From: Defluviitaleaceae bacterium
GTDB taxonomy: Bacteria > Bacillota > Clostridia > Lachnospirales > WQUN01
Length of the DNA stretch: 32,760 nt
Direction of reading: 5' to 3'
Assembly (NCBI GenBank): GCA_009779835.1
Contig: WRBD01000025.1
Coordinates: forward strand, 1-32,760
Positions 7,545-17,626 of the stretch are shown here, piece after piece. The notes under the pieces are model-generated. The model worked only from the letters and a program-made list of their open reading frames with translations, had not been told where the DNA came from and did not search any database. Every line of letters starts with the position of its first letter. Positions within the stretch are counted from its first letter, which is position 1. The position numbers and the translations under genes are program-made.

Positions 7545-10500
7545 ATGAAGAAAAATTTCATTGCATTTGCACTTACGTTTTTATTGTTGATGCCGCTTTT
7601 ACCGGTGTTTACCGTAACTACAACTGCATCAACGCGTGACCCGCGCCGAATTTACGTTTCGGGGCAGCATTTCATGGTTGGGAATGACCAGCGCATTTGG
7701 ATTAACGGTGTTAATACGCCGTGGTTCAACTGGAATGATTTCGGAGGGAATTTCCAACGTGCCCAGTGGGATACCCATTTTGCGCAATTAAAACAAGAAG
7801 GCGTAAACGCAACGCGCATATGGGTAAACTGTAATAACGGGCAGCGTGTGGGCGGCGCGCTTCAGCCTGCCGTTCAGATTAACGAGCAAGGCATGGTAAC
7901 AGGTGTTACGCAGCGTCACTGGAATGACTTGGCTGTATTATTCGAGCTTGCGGAACAACACGAAATTTACATCATGGCGACGATAACTTCTTTCGACCAT
8001 TTCAGGGTAAACGCGGGTGACCATCCTTTAGCGCAAGCGCAACGCTGGCGGCTAATGCTGCAATCTACCGCGACGATAAACTCTTTTGTTGAACACTACA
8101 CAAGAGGGTTTATAACTCGTTTCGGAGACAACCCCTTTTTGTGGAGCATCGACTTAATGAACGAGCCCGACTGGGTTCATGAAGAAGACATTAACGGGAA
8201 CAACGTTTCCGGCTCTGCACGGTTCAACTGGAATCACTTGACAAATTTCTTTGCGCGGAACGCCGCGGAAATTCGCAGTACCAGCGATGTTCTTGTAACG
8301 GTTGGCTTCGCTTTTTCAAAATATAATTCCGACCACCACGACGGCAATATGGTTTCTGACACGCGTATGCGCGCACAGTTCAATAACTCATATGCCGTTC
8401 TTGATTTTTGGTCACCGCATTATTACGACTGGATGGAACAATGGTTTTTCAATCCGTTTACCATGTCACCTTACGGAAACCCTCATGCAACACCGCGCAC
8501 CGGCTGGGGATTATGTCCGTCAAGGCCTGCTTTAATCGGTGAAGTTTACGGCGGCGGTACACGAGACCGTACAATTACCCAAGACTATACAGGTGCTTTT
8601 AACAACGGCTGGCAAGGCGTTATGGCGTGGACTTCCAATTACAGTTGTGGTGCGTATCCACATATCGGCATGAGTACAATCGGAAATGCCACACGGAGCA
8701 TACGCAATGCTCACCCGCAGTTAGTTTTCCCGACGCTGGCTATGGGGCCGACACCGACACCGGGGCCCCCAACGCCGACACCATCACCAACACCGGTTCC
8801 ACCCATCTACGATATGCAAACTGATACAAACTGGAGCAGTATTCTGTCAGCGACCGCGCACACGATAATGCGCGGAACGAATAACGCCGGTACAACAACC
8901 AGAGTTGAAGGGCCGCCGCGTGAACTGAATATTGCCGGCAGAACCGGGTCTTCGCAGGGAATGAGGATTAGGGCTTCCGCATTGCTTGCCGCGTTACCGA
9001 GCGGAAATAACAATATAAGAATTGAATATACGGGAACTTTGAATGTTGCGGGTTCTTCGCAAATTCGCATAGAGTCTCCTTCCCCTCACACTTATGTATC
9101 GGGTCAAGATGTATGGACTTCCGCGACAACAGGCTCAGGTTCCAGTCGTCCGTTCACGCACACCCTTGATTTGACTCGTGAGCAGTTACAATTCGCAACA
9201 ACAGCCCCAAGAACAGGCGATATCACTTTGGGTGCGACTCCCGCCTCTTCAACAAACCCCACAAACCTTGTAATAACCGGCATAAGAATTACCGTTGTCC
9301 CCGGAGGAACCGGCCCAACGCCTACGCCTACGCCTACTTCTACACCAACTCCTACTCCAACACCCACACCAACTACAACGCCTACTCCCACTCCTACGTT
9401 GACACCGACTCCAACGCCAACACCAACACCAACACCAACACCAACACCAACACCAACACCAACACCAACACCAACCCCCGGCGGACAACTAACACCTGTA
9501 AACATTACATCTATCCGCTATGATTTTAATATTGCGGGCTTGGCAGGGGGAACAAACTTAACTTTTGAAATGCTGGACGATAATGCTGACTGGACTTCTC
9601 TACAACTTCCCATAACTCCCGCGGGAAATGGGTTGCGTTCCGTTACGGCAAACCTGAATGGAGCTGCGGGTCTTCGCAATTTAGGTTTTGTGAACGTAAT
9701 CGCGGGAAGCACCGCAACAATGACACTGGCAAGCATCACCGTAAATGGCGATACTGAATTATTTTTTAACCCTGCGCGTGTATTAAACGTAGGGTCTGAT
9801 AACACCAATGGCCTGCCGAATATATGGGCAGGATTAGCGAATGGCGCGGTCATTGCGTCAAGCGCGAACGGTAATGCGGTGCTGGCATTCGATGCTGCCG
9901 CCGAATTGATTAGGTTCTACACTACCGGCGGAGGTTCCGGGCCTATCATGTCCACATCACGCTCCCGCGATTACGTTAAAAGCATGGGAATGGGTTGGAA
10001 TTTAGGTAATACATTGGACGCGCCGGGTGGCACAAGCTTGGCGAATTGGGAAACAGACTGGGGTAATCCGCGCGTCACACAAGAATTTATACAATCCATT
10101 GCAGATAGAGGGTTTACCCATATTCGGATTCCGTTTACAGTTGGGACGGGCAACAGATTTACAGACCTCGGCGCAAGTACGCCCGCAAACGAATTGCGAT
10201 ATGTAATTCACCCGGACTGGCTGAACCGTTACATTGAAGTTGTTCAATGGGCGCACGACGCAGGGCTTTATGTAATGGTAAACATTCATCATGATTCGTG
10301 GATGTGGATTGGAAGAAGCGCGGGCAATTGGAGGGGCGAACCCAACGCGTGGCAAGTACGAAGATTCCGCGACCACTGGACACAGCTTGCGCAAACCTTT
10401 GCCAATTTTAACGACAGGGTTATGTTTGAGACTTTGAACGAGCCGCATTTTTATCCCAATACACGCAATAACCCGACCGCGCCGGAAAATGAAATGCTGG

Positions 10501-12278
10501 CATTGCTTAACCGCGCCGCGTTTGACATTATTCGGGCAACGCCGGGTAACGAAGAAAGAATCATCGTAATACCCACCATTTGGACATCGTACTCTACCGG
10601 ATACAGCAGACCCATTCGCGATTTTGTGCGCAGTTTGGATGACGAAAATATAATCGTGACCGTGCATTATTATAGCGAATGGCTTTTCAGCGCGAATTTG
10701 GGTATTACAAGCTTCGATGAGCCTATTGGAAGCAGCCCTTCCGCACGAGTGGCAGCCGATAGATTTTTTGAAACCATCGACCGATATTTTCTGTCGGAAG
10801 GCATAGGTGTAAATGTCGGAGAGTGGGGCTTGCTTGCTTACGACAACGAGCATACCGATTTGCAGACAGGCGAAGAAATAAAGTATTACGAATATATGCA
10901 TCATTTGGCACGGGAATCCGGAACAAGCCTTACGTTTTGGGATAACGGTTCGGGCATTGACCGTCGTGCTGCCGGATTTCCGTGGCGTGTTCCGCGTATC
11001 GGCGCAATGATTGAAGCGTCTATGCAGGGGCGTTCTTCCCATGCAACCGGATTGGATACGATTTATTTGAATCAGCCCGTTACAGCCGATATTCAAATTC
11101 CACTTACGTTAAACGGTAACACTTTCGTGGGAATTGATGGCTTAACACAAGGAGTTCATTATACGTACAATGCGGGTGTTGTTACTTTGCACCAAGATTT
11201 TGTAAATACGCATTTTAATAATTTTATAGGCTTTGGCACATTCGCAATTTTGGAAATGAAATTCTCCGGCGGCACGGACTGGCACCAATACCTTGTAAAA
11301 CACGCAATACCTGAATTTACCACCACCGCAACAGGCACCCGCGCAAACGGAATCACCATTCCGGTGAGTTACAACGGAAGTGCTATTCGGCGTGTAAGCG
11401 CGTCACAAAACGGAAACCGTGTAGGCGGCGACCATCATAGTTGGTGGACGTATTTACACAGGGGACACGCATATAGTGTTAATAATCCCGCTACACATTT
11501 CAATGTACGCGGCGGCGATGGCGGATTTTTCAATTCCTCTGTAGCAACAGGCGACGTGACTTTGCATATCGAGTTTTTTGACGGTCAAAACGTTGACCTA
11601 ACATTACGTTCAGCGGGAACAGGCGCGAACGCCGCCGTAACCGTGACAGGTGTAAGCCCAACGCCGGGTCCAACACCAACACCGGGTTCAACACCAACAC
11701 CAACGCCCACTCCTACACCGACCCCAACGCCAACGCCCACTCCTACACCGACTCCAACTCCTACACCGACTCCCACGCCGACACCCACTCCCACTCCGCC
11801 AACCCCAACCCCAACCCCAACCCCCAGTGGTCACTACGTCACATTCAACGCAAACAGCGGGACAATCCGCGGAACTGACATTACCGTTACCAATATACCT
11901 TTACCTTCCGGAGCATCCTCCGGTATTGTCGAGTTTCCTCTTGTAAGCCGCACCGGTCACAGATTTGTGGGATGGTTTGATACAAGCGAACCCACGGGTG
12001 GCGTACGTTCTCACGCTAATGCACCGGTTGGCAATGGAGCAACCTTGTACGCAAGATGGCTCGTAACTCCCAATGACTTCATTCTTGGCGATACAAACGG
12101 CGACGGACGCGTTACAAGTGCCGACGCATCACGTATTGCGCGGTGGATAATAGAACCATCTTCCGTAGAAATTTGCTTGCTTTCCGCCGACATAAACGGC
12201 GACGGTGAGGTAAATATTACAGACGTTATCATGCTTGCAAGATGGCTGGTTGGATTAAATGTTGATATTGCGTTATAA
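7545..12278 (+). CDS. Modular cellulosomal glycosidase: GH5 + GH5 with dockerin
   Basis: 1577 residues, secreted. A signal peptide (1-28) leads to GH5 catalytic domain 1 (about 33-400), mannanase-like, with acid/base E207 in LMNEPDW and nucleophile E333 in GEVYG. A short Pro/Thr linker (about 403-421) is followed by a beta-rich module that may bind carbohydrate (422-587), a long PT linker (588-645), another beta-rich module (646-800) and GH5 domain 2 (about 801-1160). Domain 2 carries [11 protein letters not shown]966 in LNEPHF and E1093 in GEWG, typical of clostridial endoglucanases. Next are a CBM_X2-like module (1169-1262), a further beta module (1263-1370), PT linker 3 (1372-1428), a Flg_new/InlB-type repeat (1430-1506) and a type I dockerin (1509-1577) with calcium loops [12 protein letters not shown] and [12 protein letters not shown]. 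The dockerin indicates attachment to a cohesin scaffold. SD GGGGGAA precedes the start. Individual substrates are inferred. Confidence 0.93.
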   Translation: MKKNFIAFALTFLLLMPLLPVFTVTTTASTRDPRRIYVSGQHFMVGNDQRIWINGVNTPWFNWNDFGGNFQRAQWDTHFAQLKQEGVNATRIWVNCNNGQRVGGALQPAVQINEQGMVTGVTQRHWNDLAVLFELAEQHEIYIMATITSFDHFRVNAGDHPLAQAQRWRLMLQSTATINSFVEHYTRGFITRFGDNPFLWSIDLMNEPDWVHEEDINGNNVSGSARFNWNHLTNFFARNAAEIRSTSDVLVTVGFAFSKYNSDHHDGNMVSDTRMRAQFNNSYAVLDFWSPHYYDWMEQWFFNPFTMSPYGNPHATPRTGWGLCPSRPALIGEVYGGGTRDRTITQDYTGAFNNGWQGVMAWTSNYSCGAYPHIGMSTIGNATRSIRNAHPQLVFPTLAMGPTPTPGPPTPTPSPTPVPPIYDMQTDTNWSSILSATAHTIMRGTNNAGTTTRVEGPPRELNIAGRTGSSQGMRIRASALLAALPSGNNNIRIEYTGTLNVAGSSQIRIESPSPHTYVSGQDVWTSATTGSGSSRPFTHTLDLTREQLQFATTAPRTGDITLGATPASSTNPTNLVITGIRITVVPGGTGPTPTPTPTSTPTPTPTPTPTTTPTPTPTLTPTPTPTPTPTPTPTPTPTPTPTPTPGGQLTPVNITSIRYDFNIAGLAGGTNLTFEMLDDNADWTSLQLPITPAGNGLRSVTANLNGAAGLRNLGFVNVIAGSTATMTLASITVNGDTELFFNPARVLNVGSDNTNGLPNIWAGLANGAVIASSANGNAVLAFDAAAELIRFYTTGGGSGPIMSTSRSRDYVKSMGMGWNLGNTLDAPGGTSLANWETDWGNPRVTQEFIQSIADRGFTHIRIPFTVGTGNRFTDLGASTPANELRYVIHPDWLNRYIEVVQWAHDAGLYVMVNIHHDSWMWIGRSAGNWRGEPNAWQVRRFRDHWTQLAQTFANFNDRVMFETLNEPHFYPNTRNNPTAPENEMLALLNRAAFDIIRATPGNEERIIVIPTIWTSYSTGYSRPIRDFVRSLDDENIIVTVHYYSEWLFSANLGITSFDEPIGSSPSARVAADRFFETIDRYFLSEGIGVNVGEWGLLAYDNEHTDLQTGEEIKYYEYMHHLARESGTSLTFWDNGSGIDRRAAGFPWRVPRIGAMIEASMQGRSSHATGLDTIYLNQPVTADIQIPLTLNGNTFVGIDGLTQGVHYTYNAGVVTLHQDFVNTHFNNFIGFGTFAILEMKFSGGTDWHQYLVKHAIPEFTTTATGTRANGITIPVSYNGSAIRRVSASQNGNRVGGDHHSWWTYLHRGHAYSVNNPATHFNVRGGDGGFFNSSVATGDVTLHIEFFDGQNVDLTLRSAGTGANAAVTVTGVSPTPGPTPTPGSTPTPTPTPTPTPTPTPTPTPTPTPTPTPTPTPTPTPPTPTPTPTPSGHYVTFNANSGTIRGTDITVTNIPLPSGASSGIVEFPLVSRTGHRFVGWFDTSEPTGGVRSHANAPVGNGATLYARWLVTPNDFILGDTNGDGRVTSADASRIARWIIEPSSVEICLLSADINGDGEVNITDVIMLARWLVGLNVDIAL
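9307..9478 (+). repeat. Hexanucleotide-based Pro-Thr linker repeat 2
   Basis: Encodes about 57 residues of alternating Thr-Pro. The 3' part (about 9415-9474) is a nearly perfect ACACCA/CCAACA hexanucleotide array, while the 5' part has varied synonymous codons. The array is prone to slippage in units of two residues and keeps frame. Confidence 0.9.
11659..11826 (+). repeat. Pro-Thr linker repeat 3
   Basis: Encodes about 55 Thr-Pro residues between the beta module and the Flg_new repeat. Synonymous codons are mixed (ACG/ACA/ACT, CCG/CCA/CCC/CCT) in longer 18-30 base sub-repeats. This indicates an older or differently expanded array than the one at 9307-9478. Confidence 0.9.
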
Positions 12279-12353
12279 AGTAGTTGTTTTATTCCACAAA
12301 GTGTAATATATTAGAAACGGACTAGAAAATTTGAAATAAAGGGGGTTGTCCAT

Positions 12354-13541
12354 ATGACAATTAGAAGCATGGCACTTAATCATTTGCGTGCGGAAGGATA
12401 CCACGGGATTGGATTTCCCGGAAGTTCGCGGCCGCAGGGTGGGGCTCGCTCCGGCGCAAATCAAAATGTGCCGCAAACCAACGCTGAAATCCGCGGTGCA
12501 GGTCAAGCCATTTCAAAGGCATTGGGTACGTTAACAGGAAAAACCGGTGAAATACAAGGCCGCACATCCGATGCCGCTGTTGCCACAGTTGCTGTGAATA
12601 ATAGCCGAACGATTAAATCTATGCCGCCGCAGGATACGACTATTAATGTTCATCAGGTTGCACAGGCACAAACAAATGTCGGCGAAGCACTTACGGCATC
12701 ATCAAGAAATGTTACCGCCGGGACTCATTCTTTTGAAATTGAGGCGAACGGAACTACACACACCTTTAATATAAATGTGTCGGACAGCGACAATAATGCA
12801 ACTATTCAACGCCGAATGGCAGCCGCGATTAATGATGCAGACATAGGCATTACCGCTTCTGTACGAACGGGAACGGAAAACGGCGCAACCACCACCACTT
12901 TAACGGTTGCCGCCGCAAGAACAGGCACTGATTCCGAATTCACCATTCGTGACGCAGCCGGAAGCGGACTTGTGAAAGCGATGGGCGTTAATGGTTTAAC
13001 AGACGAAAGCCGCGAAGCGCGAAATGCTATGTACACAGTTAACGGCGGCGAAGTAAGAACCTCTCAGTCGAACGAAGTAAATATTGCCGCCGGAGCTAAC
13101 GTGACTTTAACAGGCGCAGGTGAAGCCCAAATCACCTTCGGACGCTCGTCGGAACAAGCAATGACTGCCGCCCGTGACCTTGTTAATGCGGTAAATTCCG
13201 CAATAAGGGGAACAAACCCCAATGACGGACGCGGTTCCGCAAGATTTTTAAATGACCTTATCAGCATGAATACAAATTTTTCGCCTTCTCTTTCTCGTGT
13301 GGGCATTCAAGTTCAGGGTAACGGGCAGCTTGCCATCAACGAAACTCGCTTGCAAGCCGCCATTGAAGACGGCAGCTTCGACAGAATGAGCGGCTTAATC
13401 AACCGCATGGAGCGTATTTCGTCCAATGCGGCAAACACAAGGCATTACGCAAACGCTCCCCCGCCCGTGAATGTTAGAACGAATAATTTCGACTTCGGCA
13501 ACACCAACAATTCCTGGATGATGATGGATTTGTTTATGTAA
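12354..13541 (+). CDS. FliD-like (flagellar cap / hook-associated protein 2) protein
   Basis: 395 residues with SD AAGGGGGTT upstream. The central part INVHQVAQAQTNVGEAL (about 96-112), a threonine-rich FEIEANGTTHTFNINVSD stretch and TIQRRMAAAINDADIGITASV resemble the FliD N-terminal domain. The C-terminal part (LSRVGIQVQGNGQLAINE, then RLQAAIEDG) resembles the FliD C-terminus, where IG-(I/V)-x...G-x-L-x-(I/L)-(D/N)-E is typical. The usual FliD N-terminus (LxSGLDTDSII) is absent, replaced by a Gly/Pro/Ser-rich segment, and the protein is shorter than normal FliD (about 450-700). No other flagellar gene is nearby. It may be an orphan cap-like or surface adhesin protein. A strong terminator follows. 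Confidence 0.6.
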   Translation: MTIRSMALNHLRAEGYHGIGFPGSSRPQGGARSGANQNVPQTNAEIRGAGQAISKALGTLTGKTGEIQGRTSDAAVATVAVNNSRTIKSMPPQDTTINVHQVAQAQTNVGEALTASSRNVTAGTHSFEIEANGTTHTFNINVSDSDNNATIQRRMAAAINDADIGITASVRTGTENGATTTTLTVAAARTGTDSEFTIRDAAGSGLVKAMGVNGLTDESREARNAMYTVNGGEVRTSQSNEVNIAAGANVTLTGAGEAQITFGRSSEQAMTAARDLVNAVNSAIRGTNPNDGRGSARFLNDLISMNTNFSPSLSRVGIQVQGNGQLAINETRLQAAIEDGSFDRMSGLINRMERISSNAANTRHYANAPPPVNVRTNNFDFGNTNNSWMMMDLFM

Positions 13542-13560
13542 AATAGTTTTATATAAAAAG

Positions 13561-13598
13561 AAAAGAGCCGGGTATCGAAAGATGCCTGCTCTTTTTTT
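13561..13598 (+). terminator. Terminator of the FliD-like gene
   Basis: AAAAGAGC-CGG-GTATC (13561-13576) pairs, with small mismatches, with GATGCC-TGCTCTTTT around a GAAA tetraloop, followed by TTTTTTT. It lies 20 bases after the stop codon. Confidence 0.85.
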
Positions 13599-13651
13599 GT
13601 GTATTGCTGATTCGTTCGCTTGTGTGTCTGATTGCCGGCATTTAAGGAATT

Positions 13652-13825
13652 TTACCTTCTGTACGAAGTGGATGGGTAACGGTTACGGTCATTCTTTCCT
13701 CTAATTGAAGTCAACTGGAGTATAGGAGTCAATGAATTCATAAACAATTCAAAATCATCCCGGCTACCCATTCCTTCAACATCCCATGCACTCCAATTGC
13801 TAATCTGTATTAAATCTAGTGCTTT
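13652..13825 (-). pseudogene. Possible remnant of a protein-coding gene
   Basis: On the minus strand a 57-residue frame without any start codon at its 5' end reads ISNWSAWDVEGMGSRDDFEL and continues LFMNSLTPILQ to a TAA at 13654-13652. Its composition (Trp, Asp, Met and Leu spread as in a globular protein) looks coding, yet it has no start or SD and begins after a stop. It sits just downstream of the cellobiose phosphorylase stop. It could be the C-terminal scrap of a decayed gene, or chance. I do not recognise the family. Confidence 0.3.
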
Positions 13826-13841
13826 TCAATCAGTTGTATCC

Positions 13842-16271
13842 TCATCCCATTATCACATTGACTTTATGCACTCCTGTGCTGACGGGCAAAATATTTCCGG
13901 TGATTTCTTTTCCGTCAATCGTGGCGGATTTTACGCCCTTCTCAACACCGGCGGAATTATCCACAGTTATTTCGTAGGTTGCGCCGCGGAATTTGCGTGT
14001 TACTTTGAAGCCTTTCATGTCGGCGGGAATGCATGGGTCAATGCGTAGACCGTCGTACTCTGCGCGAATTCCCAAGATATATTGGGAAATGCTTGTGAAA
14101 GTCCATGCGGCGGTGCCGGTAAGCCATGAGTTTTTGCCTTCGCCGTGGTTTACAGCGTCTTTGCCGGCTATCATTTGGCAGTATACATACGGTTCCATGC
14201 GGCGGAGTGCGCTGTCGTCCTCGCGGTAGGCGGGGCAGATTTTTTTGTAGGTTTCAAATGCGCGTGTGCCGCGCCCCAGACGGGTTTCGGCAATTGTCAC
14301 CCACGGATTGTTATGGCAGAAAATGCCCGCGTTTTCTTTGTAGCCCGGCGGGTAGGAAGAAATTTCGCCGAGTTCCAAGTGATACTCTTTGTATGCGGGT
14401 TGTTGCAAGACGATTCCGTATGGGGAATCCAGCCACTCTTTTACTGAATCGAGGGCTTTTTCTGCGTTGCCGTTTTCAAGCCCGATACCCGCCATTACGG
14501 AAAATCCGTTTGATTCTATGAAAATTTTTCCGTCTTCGCATTCGTTGCTTCCGATTTTCTTTCCGTGTGCGTCGTATGCGCGAAGGAACCAATTGCCGTC
14601 CCAGCCGTGTTCCTCTACGGTTTTTATCATTTTCGTAAGTTCTGCTTCGGCGTAGATGGCTTCTTCGGCGCGGTTTGTGCGCTTGCAAATTTCAATATAG
14701 TCAGGGGCGACGAAAGCAAAAATCGACGCAATCAAAACGGATTCTGCTATGCCGCTCTCGAAGTTCGCCGTGGTTTGAAATGATTCGCCCGGTGTTTTAG
14801 AGAAGCAATTCAAATTCAAGCAATCGTTCCAGTCTGCGCGTCCGATTAACGGCAAACCGTGCGGGCCTTTGTTGTTTACGGTGAAATCGAATGAGCGTTT
14901 TAAATGAATAAACATGGAATCCGCAAGCGATTCGTCATTATCAAATGGAACTTTTTCGTCAAGAATTGAGTAGTCGCCCGTTTCTTTAATATATGACGCA
15001 ACTCCAAGAATCAGCCATAACGGGTCGTCGTTGAAGCCCGAGCCTAATTCGTGATTGCCGCGTTTTGTTAGTGGCTGATACTGGTGATACGCGCTGCCGT
15101 CCGGGAATTGCGTTGCCGCGATGTCCATGATGCGTTCGCGTGCGCGTTCCGGCACAAGATGAACAAATCCGAGTAAATCTTGGTTGGAATCCCGGAAGCC
15201 CATTCCGCGCCCTATTCCCGATTCAAAATAACTCGCGCTTCGCGACATATTAAACGTAACCATGCATTGATATTGGTTCCATACTCCCGCCATACGCGCC
15301 ATTTTTTTGTCGTCAGCGTCTACCGTAAAGGTCGATAGAAGTTGCGTCCAGTACGCTTGCAATTCGTTTAACGCTTTGTCGGCGGCTTCGGCTGTCGCGT
15401 ATTTTTCCAGAAGCGCGTCTGCGGGGGCTTTGTTGATTACGTGCATTTTTTCCCATTTTGCGTCTTCGGGGTTTTCACAGTAACCCAGCACAAAAACCAT
15501 ATTTTTAGATTCACCCGGTTGCAAATCAATTTTTATATGATGCGAACCAACCGGTGCCCATCCTGATGCGACTGAATTATTCGCTTTGCCCATGAAAACG
15601 GTTTGGGGTTCGTTTGCACCGTTGTATAGCCCAAGGAAAGTTTGACGGTCGGTGTCGAAGCCCGCCACAGGGACATTCACCGCCCATACCGCGTAATGAT
15701 TGCGGCGTTCGCGGTATTCTGTTTTGTGATAAATTCGAGAACCGTGAATTTCTACTTCGCCTATGCTGAAATTCCGTTGGAAGTTTGTCATGTCGTCGTG
15801 AGCGTTCCACAGACAGAATTCCACGTAGGAGAAAAGGTCAATATTTTTTGGCTTGTCAGATTCGTTCTTCAATTCGATTTTATGAATTTCGCAGGTGTCG
15901 CCGCGCGGTACAAAAGACGTTTGCGAGTACGCAAGTCCGTTCTTTGCGGAAGAAATTTTTGAATAACCCATTCCGTGACGGCACTCATATTTGTCCAACT
16001 TGGATTTCATCGGCATCCATGATGGTGTCCATACTTCGCCGCTGTCGCGCAGGTAAAAATACCGCCCGCCAATGTCCGCCGGTGCGTTATTGTATCTGTA
16101 ACGCGTCAGACGCAGCATTTTCGCGTCGCGATAAAAGCAATAACCTCCCGATGTATTGGAAAAAAGCCCAAAAAAATCGTCACACCCAAGATAATTTATC
16201 CACGGGTAGGGCGTGTCCGGGCGCGTAATAACATACTCACGCGCGTTGTCATCAAAAAATCCGTAGTTCAT
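13842..16271 (-). CDS. cbp: Cellobiose phosphorylase (GH94)
   Basis: 809 residues, the length of clostridial cellobiose phosphorylases (about 810), with no signal peptide, so cytoplasmic. It phosphorolyses cellobiose to alpha-glucose-1-phosphate and glucose, saving an ATP. Visible parts are an N-terminal beta-sandwich ([20 protein letters not shown] start), a helical linker near 290-320 and an (alpha/alpha)6 barrel with [36 protein letters not shown] and the catalytic acid D483 in [16 protein letters not shown] sits 7 bases before the start. It is downstream of rpe and a small ORF on the same strand. It fits the glycosidases in the window, as the end-product enzyme of cellulose breakdown. Related GH94 activities (cellodextrin or laminaribiose phosphorylase) are less likely from length and motifs. 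Confidence 0.93.
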   Translation of the reverse strand: MNYGFFDDNAREYVITRPDTPYPWINYLGCDDFFGLFSNTSGGYCFYRDAKMLRLTRYRYNNAPADIGGRYFYLRDSGEVWTPSWMPMKSKLDKYECRHGMGYSKISSAKNGLAYSQTSFVPRGDTCEIHKIELKNESDKPKNIDLFSYVEFCLWNAHDDMTNFQRNFSIGEVEIHGSRIYHKTEYRERRNHYAVWAVNVPVAGFDTDRQTFLGLYNGANEPQTVFMGKANNSVASGWAPVGSHHIKIDLQPGESKNMVFVLGYCENPEDAKWEKMHVINKAPADALLEKYATAEAADKALNELQAYWTQLLSTFTVDADDKKMARMAGVWNQYQCMVTFNMSRSASYFESGIGRGMGFRDSNQDLLGFVHLVPERARERIMDIAATQFPDGSAYHQYQPLTKRGNHELGSGFNDDPLWLILGVASYIKETGDYSILDEKVPFDNDESLADSMFIHLKRSFDFTVNNKGPHGLPLIGRADWNDCLNLNCFSKTPGESFQTTANFESGIAESVLIASIFAFVAPDYIEICKRTNRAEEAIYAEAELTKMIKTVEEHGWDGNWFLRAYDAHGKKIGSNECEDGKIFIESNGFSVMAGIGLENGNAEKALDSVKEWLDSPYGIVLQQPAYKEYHLELGEISSYPPGYKENAGIFCHNNPWVTIAETRLGRGTRAFETYKKICPAYREDDSALRRMEPYVYCQMIAGKDAVNHGEGKNSWLTGTAAWTFTSISQYILGIRAEYDGLRIDPCIPADMKGFKVTRKFRGATYEITVDNSAGVEKGVKSATIDGKEITGNILPVSTGVHKVNVIMG

Positions 16272-16293
16272 TACAAAACCTCCTGAAATTTAT

Positions 16294-16446
16294 TTATTTT
16301 TGCTTTCTGCAAATTTTTTGTTTGCCGCTGCTTTGTTGGAAAGTCAAAATACTCCCCCGTTTTCCGCAAATGCGAACGCACTCCGTTGCAATTCTCTCAG
16401 TTTCCTCTGTGGTGGGAGTGAATGCCATCGGCGGATATTTTTCCAT
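16294..16446 (-). CDS. Small ORF translationally coupled to rpe (50 aa)
   Basis: ATG at 16446-16444 overlaps the rpe stop by one base (TGATG), a classic re-initiation junction. The frame runs 50 codons to TAA at 16296-16294. The peptide starts MEKYPPMAFTPTTEETERIA, has two cysteines (ECVRIC) and a very basic end rich in Lys and Gln. It ends just before the SD of the cellobiose phosphorylase. It is not recognised. It could be a real small protein or the N-terminal scrap of a lost gene. The basic, low-complexity tail argues for caution. Confidence 0.35.
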   Translation of the reverse strand: MEKYPPMAFTPTTEETERIATECVRICGKRGSILTFQQSSGKQKICRKQK

Positions 16447-17096
16447 CACGCATTTTCTTCCCGAATTTTGCGAATCATTTCAACAGGGTCGTCGCGGAAC
16501 AGGGCGGATCCTATTACAAAATTTGTTATTCCCAGCGGGTGAAGCTGGCGGATACGTTCGGCGTTTATATTGCCGTCTACACATAGGGTGAAGCCGTATT
16601 TTTTTGAGAGTTCGCCAAGCATTTTTAATTTTGGCACGGTGGATTCCAAAAACTTTTGGCCGCCGAAGCCGGGATTTACTGTCATGGCAAGAACGTAGTC
16701 GCAGAGCGGAAAAAGATTTTTGACGTTTTCAACGGATGTTTCGGGATTTAACGCTATGCCCGGTTTCGCGCCGGTTTCGCGGATTTGCGCAAGCGTTGCG
16801 GCGGTATTGGTACCTGCCTCCGGGTGAATCGTTATTATTTCCGCACCAAGTTCACGAAAAAATTTAATCTTCCGCGCAGGGTTGCGAATCATCAAATGCA
16901 CATCCAGCGGAACATCCGAATAACGACGCACGCAATTGAAAATCTCTGCTCCAAGCCCAAAATTTGGCACAAAATCGCCGTCCATCACATCCATGTGCAT
17001 ATAATCAACGCCGGTTTCTGTTAGGAGACGTATATCATGACCCAAATTCCCGTGGTCTGCACACAGAATGCTTGGGTGAATTTTTGGTAAATGCAT
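16446..17096 (-). CDS. rpe: Ribulose-phosphate 3-epimerase
   Basis: 216 residues, the normal length. A TIM-barrel enzyme interconverting ribulose-5-phosphate and xylulose-5-phosphate. Signature segments are HPSILCADHGNLG (6-18), the metal-binding YMHMDVMDGDFVPNFGLG, DVHLMIRNP, TIHPEAG, MTVNPGFGGQKF with its phosphate contacts, and CVDGNIN near the C-terminus. The ATG has only a weak SD (GCGTGA). It is divergent from rpiB, the next enzyme of the non-oxidative pentose phosphate pathway, across a 94-base region holding two palindromic boxes, so both genes may share one regulator. Confidence 0.95.
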   Translation of the reverse strand: MHLPKIHPSILCADHGNLGHDIRLLTETGVDYMHMDVMDGDFVPNFGLGAEIFNCVRRYSDVPLDVHLMIRNPARKIKFFRELGAEIITIHPEAGTNTAATLAQIRETGAKPGIALNPETSVENVKNLFPLCDYVLAMTVNPGFGGQKFLESTVPKLKMLGELSKKYGFTLCVDGNINAERIRQLHPLGITNFVIGSALFRDDPVEMIRKIREENA

Positions 17097-17116
17097 TTAA
17101 TCACGCGCTTTCATTT

Positions 17117-17137
17117 TTCTAAGAAATATTCTAAGAA
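17117..17137. promoter_or_regulatory. Tandem palindromic boxes in the rpe/rpiB divergent region
   Basis: TTCTAAGAA occurs at 17117-17125 and again at 17129-17137. Each is a perfect 4-1-4 palindrome, and they repeat with a 12-base period. Their place between two divergent pentose-phosphate genes suggests an operator for a dimeric regulator, but no known regulator's consensus is assigned. Confidence 0.4.
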
Positions 17138-17190
17138 AAAGTCTATCATGAACGCGCGAAAAAAGATATAATTTGCTGGGAGTGATTTTG

Positions 17191-17625
17191 ATGAAAATTT
17201 TAATAAGCAACGACCACAACGCGCTGGAATTGAAAAAAATTCTTACGGCGCATATAGAAGAAAAATTTTCGGCGGAAGTAACCGACATTGGCTCGACAGG
17301 CGAAAAAGGAACGGATTACCCTGAATACGCACATGCGGCGGCGAAAAAAATATTGGCGGGTGAACACGATTTCGCGGTTTTATTATGTGGAACGGGCGCG
17401 GGAATGTGTATTGCCGCAAACAAAATTCGCGGAGTACGCGCAGTGGTGTGTTCTGAGCCGTACACAGCGCGTTTGTCCCGCGAACACAATGACGCACAAA
17501 TTTTATGTATCGGGGCGCGTGTTGTGGGCGCGGAGCTTGCTAAAATGATTGTTGATGAATTCTTGCAAGCCCGCTTTGAAGGCGGACGGCATCAAGTGCG
17601 TGTTGATATGTTGGAGTGTAATTAA
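17191..17625 (+). CDS. rpiB: Ribose-5-phosphate isomerase B
   Basis: 144 residues from the ATG at 17191, which has GGGAGTG about 7 bases upstream; an in-frame TTG at 17173 lacks an SD. RpiB/LacA/LacB family: SNDHNALELK (the S-D-H-x-G-x-x-L-K position), IGSTGEKGTDYPEYA, the catalytic cysteine in LLCGTGAGMCIAANK and the basic and His residues in YTARLSREHNDAQILCIGAR. It interconverts ribose-5-phosphate and ribulose-5-phosphate. LacAB-type isomerases are close relatives, but the pairing with rpe favours RpiB. The stop is two bases before the rluB start, so the two are co-transcribed. Confidence 0.93.
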   Translation: MKILISNDHNALELKKILTAHIEEKFSAEVTDIGSTGEKGTDYPEYAHAAAKKILAGEHDFAVLLCGTGAGMCIAANKIRGVRAVVCSEPYTARLSREHNDAQILCIGARVVGAELAKMIVDEFLQARFEGGRHQVRVDMLECN

Positions 17626-17626
17626 T

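Noticed and set aside
9307-9478. CRISPR-like or regulatory tandem array
   Set aside because: The repeats are six bases, have no spacers, and lie in frame within a Pro-Thr linker.
9104-9505. Minus-strand Gly-Val repeat proteins opposite the PT linkers (also at 11585-11794)
   Set aside because: They are the antisense reading of Thr-Pro repeat codons, with no start signals.
10002-11096. 364-codon minus-strand frame opposite the second GH5 domain
   Set aside because: Shadow of a clear GH5 catalytic domain; Cys- and Arg-rich composition and no SD.
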